Source: Rallus limicola (lineage: Eukaryota > Chordata > Aves > Gruiformes > Rallidae). Taken from it: a DNA stretch of 64,000 nucleotides. Numbering within the stretch: position 1 is the stretch's first letter; every line of letters begins with the position of its first letter. Location: the NCBI GenBank assembly GCA_022605955.1, contig JAKCOZ010000006.1, forward strand, positions 2,232,001 to 2,296,000, written 5' to 3'. This document shows positions 10,051-21,992 of the stretch, piece by piece. The notes under the pieces were generated by a model. It was not told the DNA's origin. It saw nothing but the letters and a program-made list of their open reading frames with translations, and did no database searches. A program made the position numbers and the translations under genes.

Positions 10051-12006
10051 TTCCTGGAGCAAGCATGGATCATGGACTGCCCAGTCAGTAGAATGTATAT
10101 AACCACCCTGGGCATGGTTTATTCCTCCTTGGTGGATTTCAGTGTTAGAGAACCAACTTGGGAATGTTTAATTTACTAGTACAGATGTAGTCTATGAATC
10201 TGCTCATTTTATTCAGCTGAACAAACCAAGATCTTAAGCTACTCTTTGTGAAGTGCATGCTCTGGTCCCTTTGCACCTCTTCAACTCTAAAAGTGAATTC
10301 AAAACTCTCAAATTTTGCTTGAATTTGAATGACCAGAAGTTTACAGCAGCTTAAATTGTGTCTCAATCACTCTCTGTGCAATGGTATTAAGATCCCCTTG
10401 TCTCTACTGGAAACATCTTGCCTGAGATACATTACAACTGCAGTCATTCCAAGGCCACTGTGCTCAGATAGACTAATCCAGGTTCTTTTTCCTATACTGT
10501 TACCTCCAACATATGAGCTTCCATCTTACTCTTCATTACTATAAAAATTCACCCATTTCTCTCATTCAGTTTTCCTTCTAATTTCACCCAGCTCTTCCCA
10601 TATCATATTCTTATCCTCCTCTGCAATAGCAATGCAGTCTCTCAAGGTTGTGTCACCAGCAGATCTCATGACCAGGCGCCTACTTTTTTCTGCCAAGTTC
10701 ATTAAGGAAAATATTTAATAAGATTGGTCCCAGGACTGATTATTAAAGAACATGATGGAGTTTCTCTGGATTTGCTCAGAAGTAACAGACAGCAAATGTT
10801 GGCCCCAGATGGTATTTTGTTCAAAACAAAATAATGACTTCCATCTGTCTCATCACTTTCCAAACTGAGGTCTGTGTAGCACTTGCTGGTGGTCTGCACA
10901 GTGCTGGCTCTTTGCAAGGTGCTGGCTCCTCCTTGTTATTTCCAGCTGCTAAATTCTACTAAATTAAGCTAAAGCTTGCAGTAAATGTTTTCCTAATATT
11001 ATTTTCATGTGTTAGTAACTGTAGGAGTTGTTGGTGGGACCATATGTGATAGAGAGGGGAGCTCACCTGTGAGATAATTCCTGAACCGGGATAGAGTCCA
11101 AGTGAATTAAGACCTAGGGAACTTCTTATCTGTTTGTTAATAAAGTGTATTATTTATGTCACAGTAGCACCAAATATTCCTAAGCAGGGATATGGCTACA
11201 TATGGGCTGAGCCTTGCACAGACTCTTGCTAAAGGCAGTCTTCATTTCAGAAAGATTCCAAGCTATTTACCAATGGGAGATAAAACAAATAGGAGAACCA
11301 TAGGATATATGCATCTAGGCACATGTATCTTGTCACAATGAGACTTCTTGTTTCCTCTGCAGCTAACTCATAGCTATCATGCCCCACAGCTGAAGGTTTG
11401 TCCAAATGAGCCTCAGATAAGCAACATCAGAGATTTCACACACTTGTTTGTAGCATCTTTGCACATCTTGAGGCTCAGTTTGCACAAACAAGTAACTGTG
11501 AGTGAGAGTCACTCACTAGGGCTCATCCAGGCACCTGCTGCTGAGAGGACAATAACTGGTTTTCCTGGAGAAGATGTAAGCTCTGGGTCAGGACTTGTAA
11601 TACCAAGTTTGGAAAACATCTGACACAATGCAAGGCACGAGCTGAGTTTAGGGCAAAGAACCCAGCAGGTGAAGTTCTCTGTCCCTATTTTTTCTTGTAT
11701 TGAGGACTACTCACTGAGTTGTTACAGAATCTGTCACAGTGTTTATATGGTTAAAAAAGGGGTCATTTTCATGGTTAGAATGACAAGTATTGACTTCAAT
11801 GGCTGAACCATCCCAATAGTGCAGTGAAAAGGGATTCTTCCATTTGTGCAGACCCAGGCCTAAATCTATGTGTGCAACTGCTTCTCTAAAGCCAAATTCC
11901 CCGATGGTGGTTGCTCCAGTGGGGTCTGTGCACTTTCTGCATGAGGACAGACAGCTTTTTTATGCAATTTAGATTTCTTCTGTAGAGTCTTTTTACTCTC
12001 TGCTGA
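10051..12006. other. No gene recognised
   Basis: About 2 kb of unique-looking sequence with no coding frame of note. A short palindromic motif, ATTGACTTCAAT, lies at 11789-11800 and recalls a motif at 63648-63663. Confidence 0.5.
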
Positions 12007-13047
12007 GTAAAAAACTGGCTGGATGGCCAGGCCCAAAGAATTGTGTTAAATGGAGCTAAATCCAGCTGGAAGCTGGTCACAAGTAGCATTCCACAGAGCT
12101 CAGTGCTGGGTCCAGTTCTGTTCAATATTTTATAATGACCTGGATGAACGGGTTGAATGCTCCCTCAGTAAGTTTGTGGACAACACTAAGCTGGGAGGAA
12201 AAGTCAAACTGCCTGAGGGTAGGGAGGCTTCAGAGGGATCTGGACGGGCTGAATAGATGGGATGAGATCAACTGGATGAGGTTCAACAAGGCCAAGTGCA
12301 GAGTCCTGTGCTTGGGACATAACAACCCCGTGCAGCGCTACAGGCTGGGGAAGAGTGGCTGGAGAACTGCCTGGCAGAGAAGGACCTGGGGATGTTGGTT
12401 GACTGGTGACTGAAGATGAGCCAGCAGTGTGCCCAGGTGGCCAAGAAGGCAAATGGCACCTTGACTTGTATCAGAAATAGTGTGGCCAGAAGGTCCAGGG
12501 AAATGATTGTGCCCCTGGACTGGGCATTGGTGAGGCTGCACCTTGAGTACTGTGTTCAGTTTTAGGCCTCACACTACAGGAAAGACATTGAGGCTCTGGA
12601 GTGTGTCTAGAGAAGGGCAACCAGGCTGGGTAAGGGGCTGGAGAGAAAACCTTATGAAGAGCATCCTAGGGAGCTGTGAGTGTTCAGCATGGAGAAGAGG
12701 AGGCTGATGGGAGACCTTGTCGCTGTCTACAATGACCTGAAAGGAGGTTGTAAAGATGGGTGTTGGTCTCTTCACCCAAGCAACAGGTGATAGGACAAGG
12801 AGGAATGGACTCAAGCTGCACAAGGCACGAGGGCAGGTTCAGATTAGACATTAGGAAAAAGTTCTCCACCAAAAGATTTATCTGGCACAGGAACAGGCTG
12901 CCCAGGGAGGGAGTTGAATCACCAACCCTGGATGTATTTAAGATGAGCAGACAAGGTGCTTAAGTTTATGATTTAATAGAGGACAGGTATGGTTGGACTT
13001 AATGATCTTAAAGGTCTTTTCCAAAGTAGTGATTCTGTGATTCTGTC
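12007..13047 (+). mobile_element. CR1 LINE, about 1.04 kb, RT end plus 3' UTR
   Basis: The longest uninterrupted CR1 here. It begins in the RT segment after motif A (decayed [13 protein letters not shown]), then [13 protein letters not shown], then the active-site motif, which reads FVDNTKL instead of FADDTKL. ORF2 continues through FNKAKCRVL and the full 3' UTR, ending GATTCTGTGATTCTGTC. Many stops and a frameshift at about 12125-12135 show it is dead. It is the same subfamily as the copies at 3916, 31979, 48471 and 54981. Confidence 0.95.
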
Positions 13048-16000
13048 AATGAGTATTCAGCTAGTGGTTGTGGACTTCAGCTCAGCTTGCTGCTCTTACA
13101 TGCAGTGTGAATAGAAAACACCTCAATAACAAGGGAAATAAACTGCTCTTACTACTACTAACTCACCTTGCAACAACAATGGCAGCATCCAAAAGCCTAG
13201 AGGAAAGAAAATGTATCTTTTACTACATGTCTTAATGGTTTACAAGCTAATGGCAAAGGAACAAAGAGGTTTAAAAAACAAACACTAAAGAATTACAGTA
13301 CAGGCTCTGTGTTATTTGTGTCTTACACTACGGTCTGACAGCAATGTGCAATTGTTTTTTAAGATCTGAAGCAAGATTCGGTAACTTCAGAGGTATTCCT
13401 CACTTGTGCTGCTTGGCTATTTAAGTTCTTGATTCTTGCATACCACTTTTGTTTAGGAAAATGAGCTGAGATCAAGGCTTTGTGGAGCCTGAATTTACTC
13501 AGCTAAGAAGAGAGTCCTTGTCCTGATGAACACAGTTTCTTAGACAGACAGAGTGCCATCCACTTTGCAAAGAGGGAACTAAGCCCCAAAAAGATTAGTT
13601 GACTTCTCCAAGAAGCCTGCTGCAGAACCCAAATTGGTTCTTTGACCACAGGACTGTCCTAGCACTATTTCAAGCTTTTTCCCATAATCCTGACTTCCCC
13701 AGAGACCTTTCCCTCCACATTTGGTTAACTTGTCAGTGGTTGCTTGGACACCGTCATAGCTGTCTTTATACTAGTGGGAGGGGGGATGAAGTTCTGGACA
13801 ATTTCTGCCTTAATGAGTTACTTTCACCTTACTGACAGAGCTGCTGAAGTCCCAGGCAGAAGAGCCAACATGTTCACTCTGGACTTGAACCAAATCATTG
13901 AGTAATCAATGGACTAAAATCCCACTGAGCTTCTCCAGAGCTGTGTCTACTACCACCAGTGAGGCAAATACCCTAGACTTCTGGAAATGTAATTAAAAAA
14001 ATATTCCTGAGAAGAAAGACCCAAGAAGATCCCCATGGCAGTTTCCTCTAACTAGACACCCCATGTTTATCCTTCATTCTGTGACAGAATAAGCTTCTAT
14101 GTGGAAAGAGCCCTACATTGTCCAGCAGTTTTCTCCTGGCTAAACTAGAGCTGCACACTACTGGGGCTCCATGTTTAAAAAGGGATAACTAAGATGACTA
14201 TACACAGGTTGAGCTGGCTTCCTTATAGACAACTGAGACAAACAAGACATTCCTCTTCTGAAGCAGAAGCCTAAAATAGTCCAGGCAATTGATGAACTAA
14301 AAGTGCTGACTGCTCTCCAAAGCAGCTCATACCAGAGTAGGTTTTAAGAACTGATCCAATGACCAACCCTGAGAGTGTTTTCTCTCCACTGTCTCTAACA
14401 ACAAGCCCCAAGTGACCATTTCCACAGTAAGCTGCTGAAGATGGGTGGGATTAACCCAATTTTCTGTGTCCATGAGTGTTAGAACAGGGATTGTGTTTTG
14501 TGTTTGCTGTGCAGAAAGGTAGCCAGAAGAAAGACAAAATAAGCTGCTCTGTCAGTCTGCAGTACACACCAGTTTTCTTGACAGAGTATCCACTAAGTGT
14601 AAACAATAAGGTTGCTGCCACATCATCTCCAAGGACTGCTGATCTCCTAACTCTTTTTCCTCCTCCACATCCATCCCAGTGGATCATCATGAAAAAAATT
14701 AGGAGTGTACAGAAATGCAGTGGCACAGCTACGTTCAGTCACAATACATGGGGCCTTCCTCCTAGCATCATCTCTCTTTGCGACTCCTCTAGAAATGATT
14801 TCTGAACTGAAGTTGCAAAGACTGTGCTGGGAGACACTCATGGTCTCTGACAAGGGGGAAGACCCGAAAGAATGGCATGAAAAAAGGAAGGGCAGGAAGA
14901 CCGAAGAGTCAAAAGTAATGTGAAGAGAGGGGTAATAGCAAAAAAAAAAAACCCCAACCTAAAACTGCTCTGTCCAGAAGGGTTTTTTAACTCTGGTGTC
15001 CCAGAACAAACTGCAGCCAGTGGATCTGAATTGATGAAGGATTTGTCTCTCCATTTCACTGGCAGCAAAGGATTTTCTGCTACAGGAGAGGGAGCTCAAC
15101 TGCTATCTGAGCTGCCATGGAGTGATTTTGGTGGGATCACTTGAATGCAGGCTGGTTCTTATACTTTCTTTGGCTTATGTTGTTCTCGATCACCACCCTT
15201 CAGACTGTCATCTTTGTAGGATACTCAGCATCACTCCAGGAAATATTTTGTGGTTAACCTTGGGTGAGCAATCCCTGACTGCTGTTAGCAGGTGAAAACA
15301 CAGTCCTGGAGTGCCTGTTTTGTGTCTGTGCAGTGCCAGTGCGGGTGCACAGCAGGTTTGCTTCAGTAGGGTCTTTTTCTCTCAGCAGGCCATCTCTGCT
15401 GAGCATGCTAAATGTTTGCACACTCTCCAGGTAGTAAAGTCTCACTTTGAGATTCTTTCCCAGTCTTTACAATGCACAAAGTTTGTCTTGTTCAATCTGT
15501 GGGGGGAGGTGGGAGCTACCTAGGAATAGGTGGGTATTGTTGCTGTCCTTGATCAGGCCTGAAACTGGAAAGCTCAGGAGTCAGGGAAAATTCTGCTTTT
15601 CACTTCAGATTTAGGCTAGGCATCTAATGGACAAGTGTCTGGCCCAGAGGAAACACAGATACACCAGCTAGCACACGGGTTTTGGCATGCAGATGCAATC
15701 TGGCTCTGCAGAGCCATGGCACTGCATAGTAGTGAGCCAGAAACTTGCCCAGTTAAGAGCCCAATTAAAGTGGAACAAAACTGTAAATAAAAAGTCTCAC
15801 TGGATATATCATATTCGATTTGGGTATGTGTTCCTAAAGCAATGTGTCTAAACATGCAAGGCCATGGAAGTGTGTAAGCCAGTGGTTCCAGAGCAGAATG
15901 CTGGTGCACCTCACTAGCTCCACATGACCTGCACCACAGTTCCTGGAAAGCTTGCATGTATCAGAGACCTAAATGAACATGACACATATGCTCACAATTA

Positions 16001-16652
16001 TCAGCCTTTCATGGTCGTTTCCTTGCTTGCTATTTCACCAAGAAGAAAAGATGTTTTACTGCACCAGGATGAGCAGTACTGGGAGAGATGTTCCACGGCC
16101 CTTCATAGCTAAACAGGGACTATCATTTCCTCATTTTCTGAATATCAACCAAGTTTGAAAGGGCTGGATGTCATCCACATCCCCACTCCTTCTCTGAATG
16201 TGTTTGAAGCTAGACTTCCTTGCTTAATTTCCGTGAGCCAAATTGTTTGCTCTGAACTGGCAAAAGATGAATCCCAGAGCTCATACTATGTTTTGACATC
16301 TGTGTTAGCAGCATGGTGGTGTTTTGGTTTAGTGCTGTGTGTCTGTGGATTTCACTCTGCCTGTGTCTTCTCATCGTTCTTCCATTTGGTTTTTCCAGGC
16401 CACTGGAGCTACATTAAAAGACTCAGAACTTTATGGTCCAGGTTGCCAACACTTACACCTTGTCATTACTGAGCTGGTGATGGTTCATGCTCAGAGCAAA
16501 TCCCCAACATACATGCATGCAAAGCAGAATCTGCCCATTGCCTGTGCATGGCCTGATTTGCTTGAGAGATGTGGTGGCTTTCTGCAGGAGTTGTCTGCAG
16601 CATGACTTTTCCTTGTCCCAACAGGGTTCCGACACTTGCTGTCAGTTAGAGA
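13048..16652. other. No gene recognised
   Basis: About 3.6 kb without a recognisable repeat. Frames up to 113 codons (for example 15616-15957, -) carry no known motif. A short poly(A) run followed by ACCCCAACC lies near 14940-14958. Confidence 0.5.
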
Positions 16653-16808
16653 TTCATAGAATGGTCTGAGTTGGAAGGGCCCTTTGAAGGTCATCTGCTC
16701 CAGCCCCCCTGCAATGAGCAAGGGACATCTTCAACTAGATCAGGTTGCTCAAAGCCCCATCCCACCTGACCTTGAATATTCTGAGGGATGGGGCAAAACT
16801 CCAGGGAT
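16653..16808 (-). mobile_element. CR1 LINE 3' fragment, short
   Basis: Starts TTCATAGAATGGTCTGAGTT and continues with GGAAGGGCCCTTTGAAGGTC, the CCCCCCTGCAATGAGCAAGG block and ATCAGGTTGCTCAAAGCCCC, then breaks off after GAGGGATGGGGC. About 155 bp of a classic 3' end. Confidence 0.85.
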
Positions 16809-18130
16809 GAGTTGCTGAAGCAGATGTCAACAGGGTCTGATGCTGTCAAGGTTTATCAAAGCTGAAGCAGGTTGAATAACATCTACCAGAGCCCTTCTGC
16901 AGCTGCTGCAAGAGAGGGACAAAGAAACAAATCTGCAGGTAATGCTCCAAAATCAAAGCTCTGACATAAAACCCGTTGCCTGACTTCCACACAAAAAAGA
17001 CTAACAAGGCAAAATTAATCCCACCTAACAAAGGCATCTATACCGAAGAGGCCTCCATGCAAGCTAGTCACCCCAGGCTCCCTTTATAGTCAGTGAAGAG
17101 AAACAGAGCATGGTTCATACCTAATAGAAATGTCTACATGAGGCTGAGATGAATTGCCCCTCCAAAGTGCCTATTTTCCTCTCTTGACTCTAACGTCTGG
17201 GGAGCGTGGGGTATGCAGCTCAGATGGAGATGTCTGCAGGCACGGGGCTGGAAAGCCAAGTAAGATGGATTTCACTGTGATGAATTCCCCCGGAGTGACA
17301 GTGAAGGCGCTTGCCGGCCAAGCATGCCAGATCTTAGCTTTAATATTTTAGGAGTTAAGTGCATTCTTTGCACTGAAAGGAAAAATGACTGAGCAGAGAG
17401 GGGGCAGCACGCATAAAACCAAACCCACTGTACTCAGAGGCAAAGGGAAGGCGAATACCGTCCTAGAGCTGAGAACCAGAAAGTATTTTGTATTAACCCA
17501 CCCTGACCTTCCCAGGGACACTGGCTGGAGGAACACCACTCCCCCAGCTCAGAGTATATGAAACCTGGGCCAGACAATGAATGGGAGGAAAGGAGAAGCC
17601 TTAATGAAACGGTCACACGGTGCCTTGCGCTAACTCACTAACACAGTGTTTTGCCAATTGCATTTTCGAAGAATAGAACTCTTCCCATTTGCAGCTCCCC
17701 TTGGACATTTTTAATCAGCTAATTTCTCCCAGGGCTACCCAGGCAGGCCAGAGTTCAGACAGGATTCCCATTAGAAATAGGAAAGACCTGTCTGGTCACT
17801 GAGTTTATCCAGCTGTGTAGTTCACAGTGAATAATGACCACTGGGGCTTTCGCAAATTGTGGGGGCAGTGGGGCAAGGGAGGGAAGTGACTGCTATGAAT
17901 CATCACAGGCTCGCTGGCTACAGAGACTTGTTATGGTATTTCTTATTGATGTGGCTTCTCTATGTATGTTTATGCAGGCATTTATATGATTATGGCATCT
18001 TTCTGCTAGATTGCTCTGATACGCTTTTTCCTCTATCTAGAAAAAACATAAGCAGAGCTTGGTAGGGGGGAGAAGATACTTTTCTGGGGGCCAAGGCAGG
18101 TGCAACTCTTCTTTAGGATAATTGCACTGT
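16809..18130. other. No gene recognised; CpG-richer pocket inside
   Basis: No coding frame or repeat identified. Between about 17190 and 17670 CpG dinucleotides are clearly denser than nearby (for example AACGTC, GAAGGCGC, GCCGGCC, GAATACCGTC, AACGGTCACACGG). This may mark constrained or recently methylation-free sequence; it is not evidence of a gene. Confidence 0.4.
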
Positions 18131-18202
18131 ATCCTGCTTTGGCAGGGGGGTTGGATCCCATGATCTCTTGAGGTCCCTTCCAACCCCTACAATTCTGTGA
18201 TC
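18131..18202 (+). mobile_element. CR1 LINE 3' tip
   Basis: Only about 70 bp: ATCCTGCTTTGGCAGGGGGG, TTGGATCCCATGATCTC, TTCCAACCCCTACAATTCTG. It matches the 3' tip of the subfamily that also supplies the copies at 21839, 38365 and 40495. Confidence 0.75.
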
Positions 18203-18952
18203 TGGGACTAAATTACATTAATTTCTCCTTTGCATGGACTATGTGAACTCTCAGCCAGTTGTCCCAAACAAGGCCCTCTGTAAGGGTTTCTCTTCTCAGG
18301 AACTCCAGGAAAACCCTTGAGCAGCTCCTTACCTATCTCAAACAACCCAGAAGAGCAGGATGAATCCCATATAAGAAGTTTTGCTTCCTGCGAATGGTGT
18401 CTCACTTGGTGAACTTATGTTTAAAGGTCTGCATGGTATAGCCATCACCTGATCCTTTCTCTGTATTGGCCTGCAAAATAAGGATAATAGAGTCCTTCAT
18501 ATCCTGGAAGATTTTAAGGCCACATTCCAATGAACATGATGAGCTGTCACAAGCCGTCACCACCATGGGGAAAAGGTACCTCGCCACCTCCTGCCCCACA
18601 ACAAATAATACTGGGTGTTGCATCAAGTCAGGCAAACAAACTGAATTTAAGTGAAAACTTTCCTCCCTGAGCTATTTTGCAGGAGTACAAATCCCTGCTA
18701 TGACACAAAGTGTTATGGTGGTTCCAGGGAACTGTTGTGGAGGGGATGACAAAAAGCATCCAGGGCAGGAGGAGCACAAACCTGCTGCTCTTCAGGGCAG
18801 TGCTGGCATATCGTGTCCCCTGAACATGGCTGAGGTGTTTCAGCACTATCTAAAGTCACTGTAGCCTGACAAAACCAGGTGTATATAATATTGCTAATAT
18901 TTATTTTTTTTTTAAGGTATGTCAGTGGTTCTTTCTTCAGTGTTTGCAAATC
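18203..18952. other. No gene or clear repeat seen
   Basis: Unique-looking sequence ending in a T-rich run (18901-18913) just before a CR1. Confidence 0.5.
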
Positions 18953-19509
18953 AGAGAGGTGATCCTACTCCTCTACTCTGCCCTGGTGTGACCTCACCTG
19001 GAATACTGTGTCCAGGTTTGGAGCTGGATCCCCCAACACAGAAAGGACATGGACCTCTTGGAGCATGTCCAGAGGATGGCCACAAAAATGATTAAAGGTC
19101 TGGAGCACCTCTCTTTTGAAGACAGTCTGGGAGAGTTGGGCTTGTTCAACCTGAAGAAGAGAAGGCTCCAGGAGGACCTTATAGTGGCCTTCCAATCCCC
19201 GAAAGGTGCCTATAGGAAAGCTGGGGAAGAAGGGCATGAAGTGGTAGGATGAGGGGTAATGGTTTTACACTCAAAAAAGGGACATTTAGGTTGGATGTAA
19301 GGAAAAAGTTCTTCAATATGAGGGTGGTAAGACACTGGTCCTGGTTGCCCAGAGAGGTGATGGAGGCCCCATCCCTAGAGACATTCAAAGTCAGGCTTGA
19401 GTGACCTGATCTAGTGAAGATGTCCCTGCTCACTGCAGGGGTTGGACTAGATGGCCTTTAAAGATCCCTTCCAACCTAATGCATTCTATGATTCTATGAT
19501 TCTATGATT
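18953..19509 (+). mobile_element. CR1 LINE 3' fragment with intact tail
   Basis: Runs from the ORF2 end (GAGAGGTGATCCTACTCCTC, CTGGAATACTGTGTCCAGG) through GGAGCATGTCCAGAGGATGG and the 3' UTR to GGTTGGACTAGATGGCC. It ends in three perfect tail units, ATTCTATG repeated, at 19483-19509. The intact tail suggests a comparatively recent insertion. Confidence 0.95.
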
Positions 19510-21838
19510 TGATTTCAGAGCTTACATTTGTGGCCTCAGTAAGCTGGCCTATGAGAAACCATAGAAAATGTGAAAACAGTATAAATGAAAGTGAAGGCAA
19601 CTGGAAGCCATCCAGCATCAAACTGGTGGTGATCAGCCTGCATTTCCCTCATGAGCTGAAAAATGCAAAACAAGCATTGCAAAGTGCCAGGGGGAATATT
19701 CCCCTTTAAACATTTATTGGTCTGGGTTTTTATCTTGTGCTATAGTTGATAGTCTAGAAGGTGTCTATTTTAAAAACATTTTTTGTCATGAGATTGGCCC
19801 TTTGAAAAGTTTCAAAACTTGGGTAAATAAAAGCCTCAAAACTGCTCATGAACTAGCACTCCAGGTGCAAAAAGGAGCTGGAGAAGATGAGTACAGAAAC
19901 AAACAGTCAATTGTCACAGATCAAAAGCATCTGGTATGGATGGGAACAGGATCTTAACATCAAATAATGGGCTTATGTCACTTCTCTTGTCATGCTGTAA
20001 TTAAAGAATGAGGATTTCTGTGCTGGAGGGGGGTGGTTTGTCCCTTCTAATAGTCTGTGAGTGCTCATGTCTGGTTCTCGCGTGTCACATTTCTGTGTCA
20101 CAGGGCACAGCTAAGGCTGTGGAGTGTAAATCAGTGGTCCTGGCTGGTTGCTTGCAGTTAATCCCCTGCTATCCTTTGGCCCTCCTGGCACTTGTGTGGT
20201 CTGTTCATAAATCATTTAAAAGACGTCAGTGTGACAGACCCTCAGCTAACATCAAGGAGCTTGTCTCTGCCAACCTTGCTTTGCCCTTCTTCCAACTGAG
20301 CTACTTATAAGGGTCGTCGTCAAGTTAGTTCTTATCTTTTTGAACTTTTTTTGGATTTTTTTGAGTAAGCTTCCAGGCCAGATGAAATAATCTGGGTCCA
20401 TTAATTACACTCCAAAGGATTTGTTTGTTTGTTTGTTTGCTAGTCTTCTCCTCCAAAAGAAAACATGAAAGGAACAGAAAAAGATGTAAAAGGAAGAAAT
20501 TCTATAGGACTTGAACACGGCTGGAAGTGTGGCTGGTATTTCAGGCAAAGATAGAAAAAATAAAATCACCCTTGAAGACCAAGCCCAGCTGCCAGAGAAT
20601 TTATTGGATTTCCCCTTCCAAACAAAAGGATTGACTTCAACGACATTCCTCTAGCTCTGATTTGTGTCAGCAAAGTTACACGTGAAGTGCATTTGACAGA
20701 GGATGTTTTGATAGGAAACCTCTCCCCCCATCTCTCCTGCATTACAGCCTGAGAAAGTAGAAACATAAAAAAACACCAAGATGGATTCTCCAAGAGCAGC
20801 TTAATGCAGCTCCAGCGGAAAGACTCAGCTGTGGGAGACTAAGTGTGTGCTGAGACTGCACCCTTTATGGCAAAAACGAAGACAGAAAAAAAGAAACTTG
20901 GACAAACAGGAGAGTTTCTCCAGGGAGTTTTTCAGTTTTCACCAGCCAGACTCCTCTGGGGGAGACAAGTTTGCCTCTGGTGGAAGCAGGCTCATGGCTG
21001 TACATATCCAGGATGAACCTCATTCCTTGTGTCATGTGTTCTTGTTTTCTCTTGCAAAAGGAAATTGTCAGAAAATAATTTGCCAAAAATGGCAAGTTAA
21101 CAGCAGTTTTGGAAAGCGTGGAGTTCTGGAAGATAAAGGTGAAGTTTTGATCACTAGCCTTGGCTGGGCAGTGTCAGCAGCAGATAACATCCCAGTACCA
21201 ACTTCTTGCTGTGTCTCTTCCAATAATGTCTCTGGACATCTCCTGTAAGAGGTAACCTCCATTGCAGCAACCCTGTTAGACAAAAATGCTCCTTTAGCAG
21301 GCATTGAATTTGCAGATAAGACAAAGGAAAGTCCAAAGTCAAGTGAGATATCTTCAGCATTCAATCAATTGACCAGCTGTTAATACTGAGAGAAGGTGAC
21401 ATACGCTTCTCCCTACACAGGGGTTTCTTGGGCCTCAGTTTCCCTGGATGATCCTCTGGCTGGAAACCTTCCATTCTCTCCAACTTTTTATTGAATAAGA
21501 ACTCCCTATAAGATGAAGATTTTCAACTCAGGCCTTTAACCTTGTGTCTATCATCACCCCACATAAGCAAGCTGGTAAGAGTCAATGCCTGTGGGCAGTG
21601 AGACATCCTTTGCTTTGCACATTAGTACCAACATTTCCTGTCTGTCTCTTGACCTGGCCCAGAAGGTTACTTCTTTGAAGTGCAGGACTGGTCCTAATGA
21701 ACCTACTCTTCTTCACCACACCAATATCCCTGAGAATGGTATGGATAGGGTTTACCATTGAAGAATACATGGGCTTAGGCAGAAGAACTCCAGAGCTCTC
21801 AAAGATGTCTTAAACCCCAAAGATCTCACCAAATCACT
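19510..21838. other. No gene recognised
   Basis: Contains a (TTTG)n microsatellite (20421-20439). The 133-codon frame at 20847-21248 (+) starts at an ordinary ATG-like position but has no recognisable domain. Confidence 0.5.
20421..20439 (+). repeat. (TTTG)n microsatellite
   Basis: Nearly five uninterrupted TTTG units. Confidence 0.85.
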
Positions 21839-21992
21839 GGTGCCCTGACACAGGCTGCCCCGGGGGGTGTGGAGTCTCCTTCTCTGGAGAGATTCCAGCC
21901 CCATCTGGACACCGACCTGTGTGACCTGTCCTAGGGACCCTGCTTTGGCAGGGGGGTTGGACCTGATGAGCTCTGGAGGTGATTCTGTGATA
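21839..21992 (+). mobile_element. CR1 LINE 3' tip
   Basis: Starts GGTGCCCTGACACAGGCTGC and continues through GTGGAGTCTCCTTCTCTGGA, GACACCGACCTGTGTGACC, CCCTGCTTTGGCAGGGGGG and GGACCTGATGAGCTCTGGAG to GATTCTGTGATAGG. About 155 bp. Confidence 0.9.

Noticed and set aside
19483..19509. Short direct repeats that might suggest an array or CRISPR
   Set aside because: They are the ATTCTATG tail of a CR1 element; no spacer structure exists.
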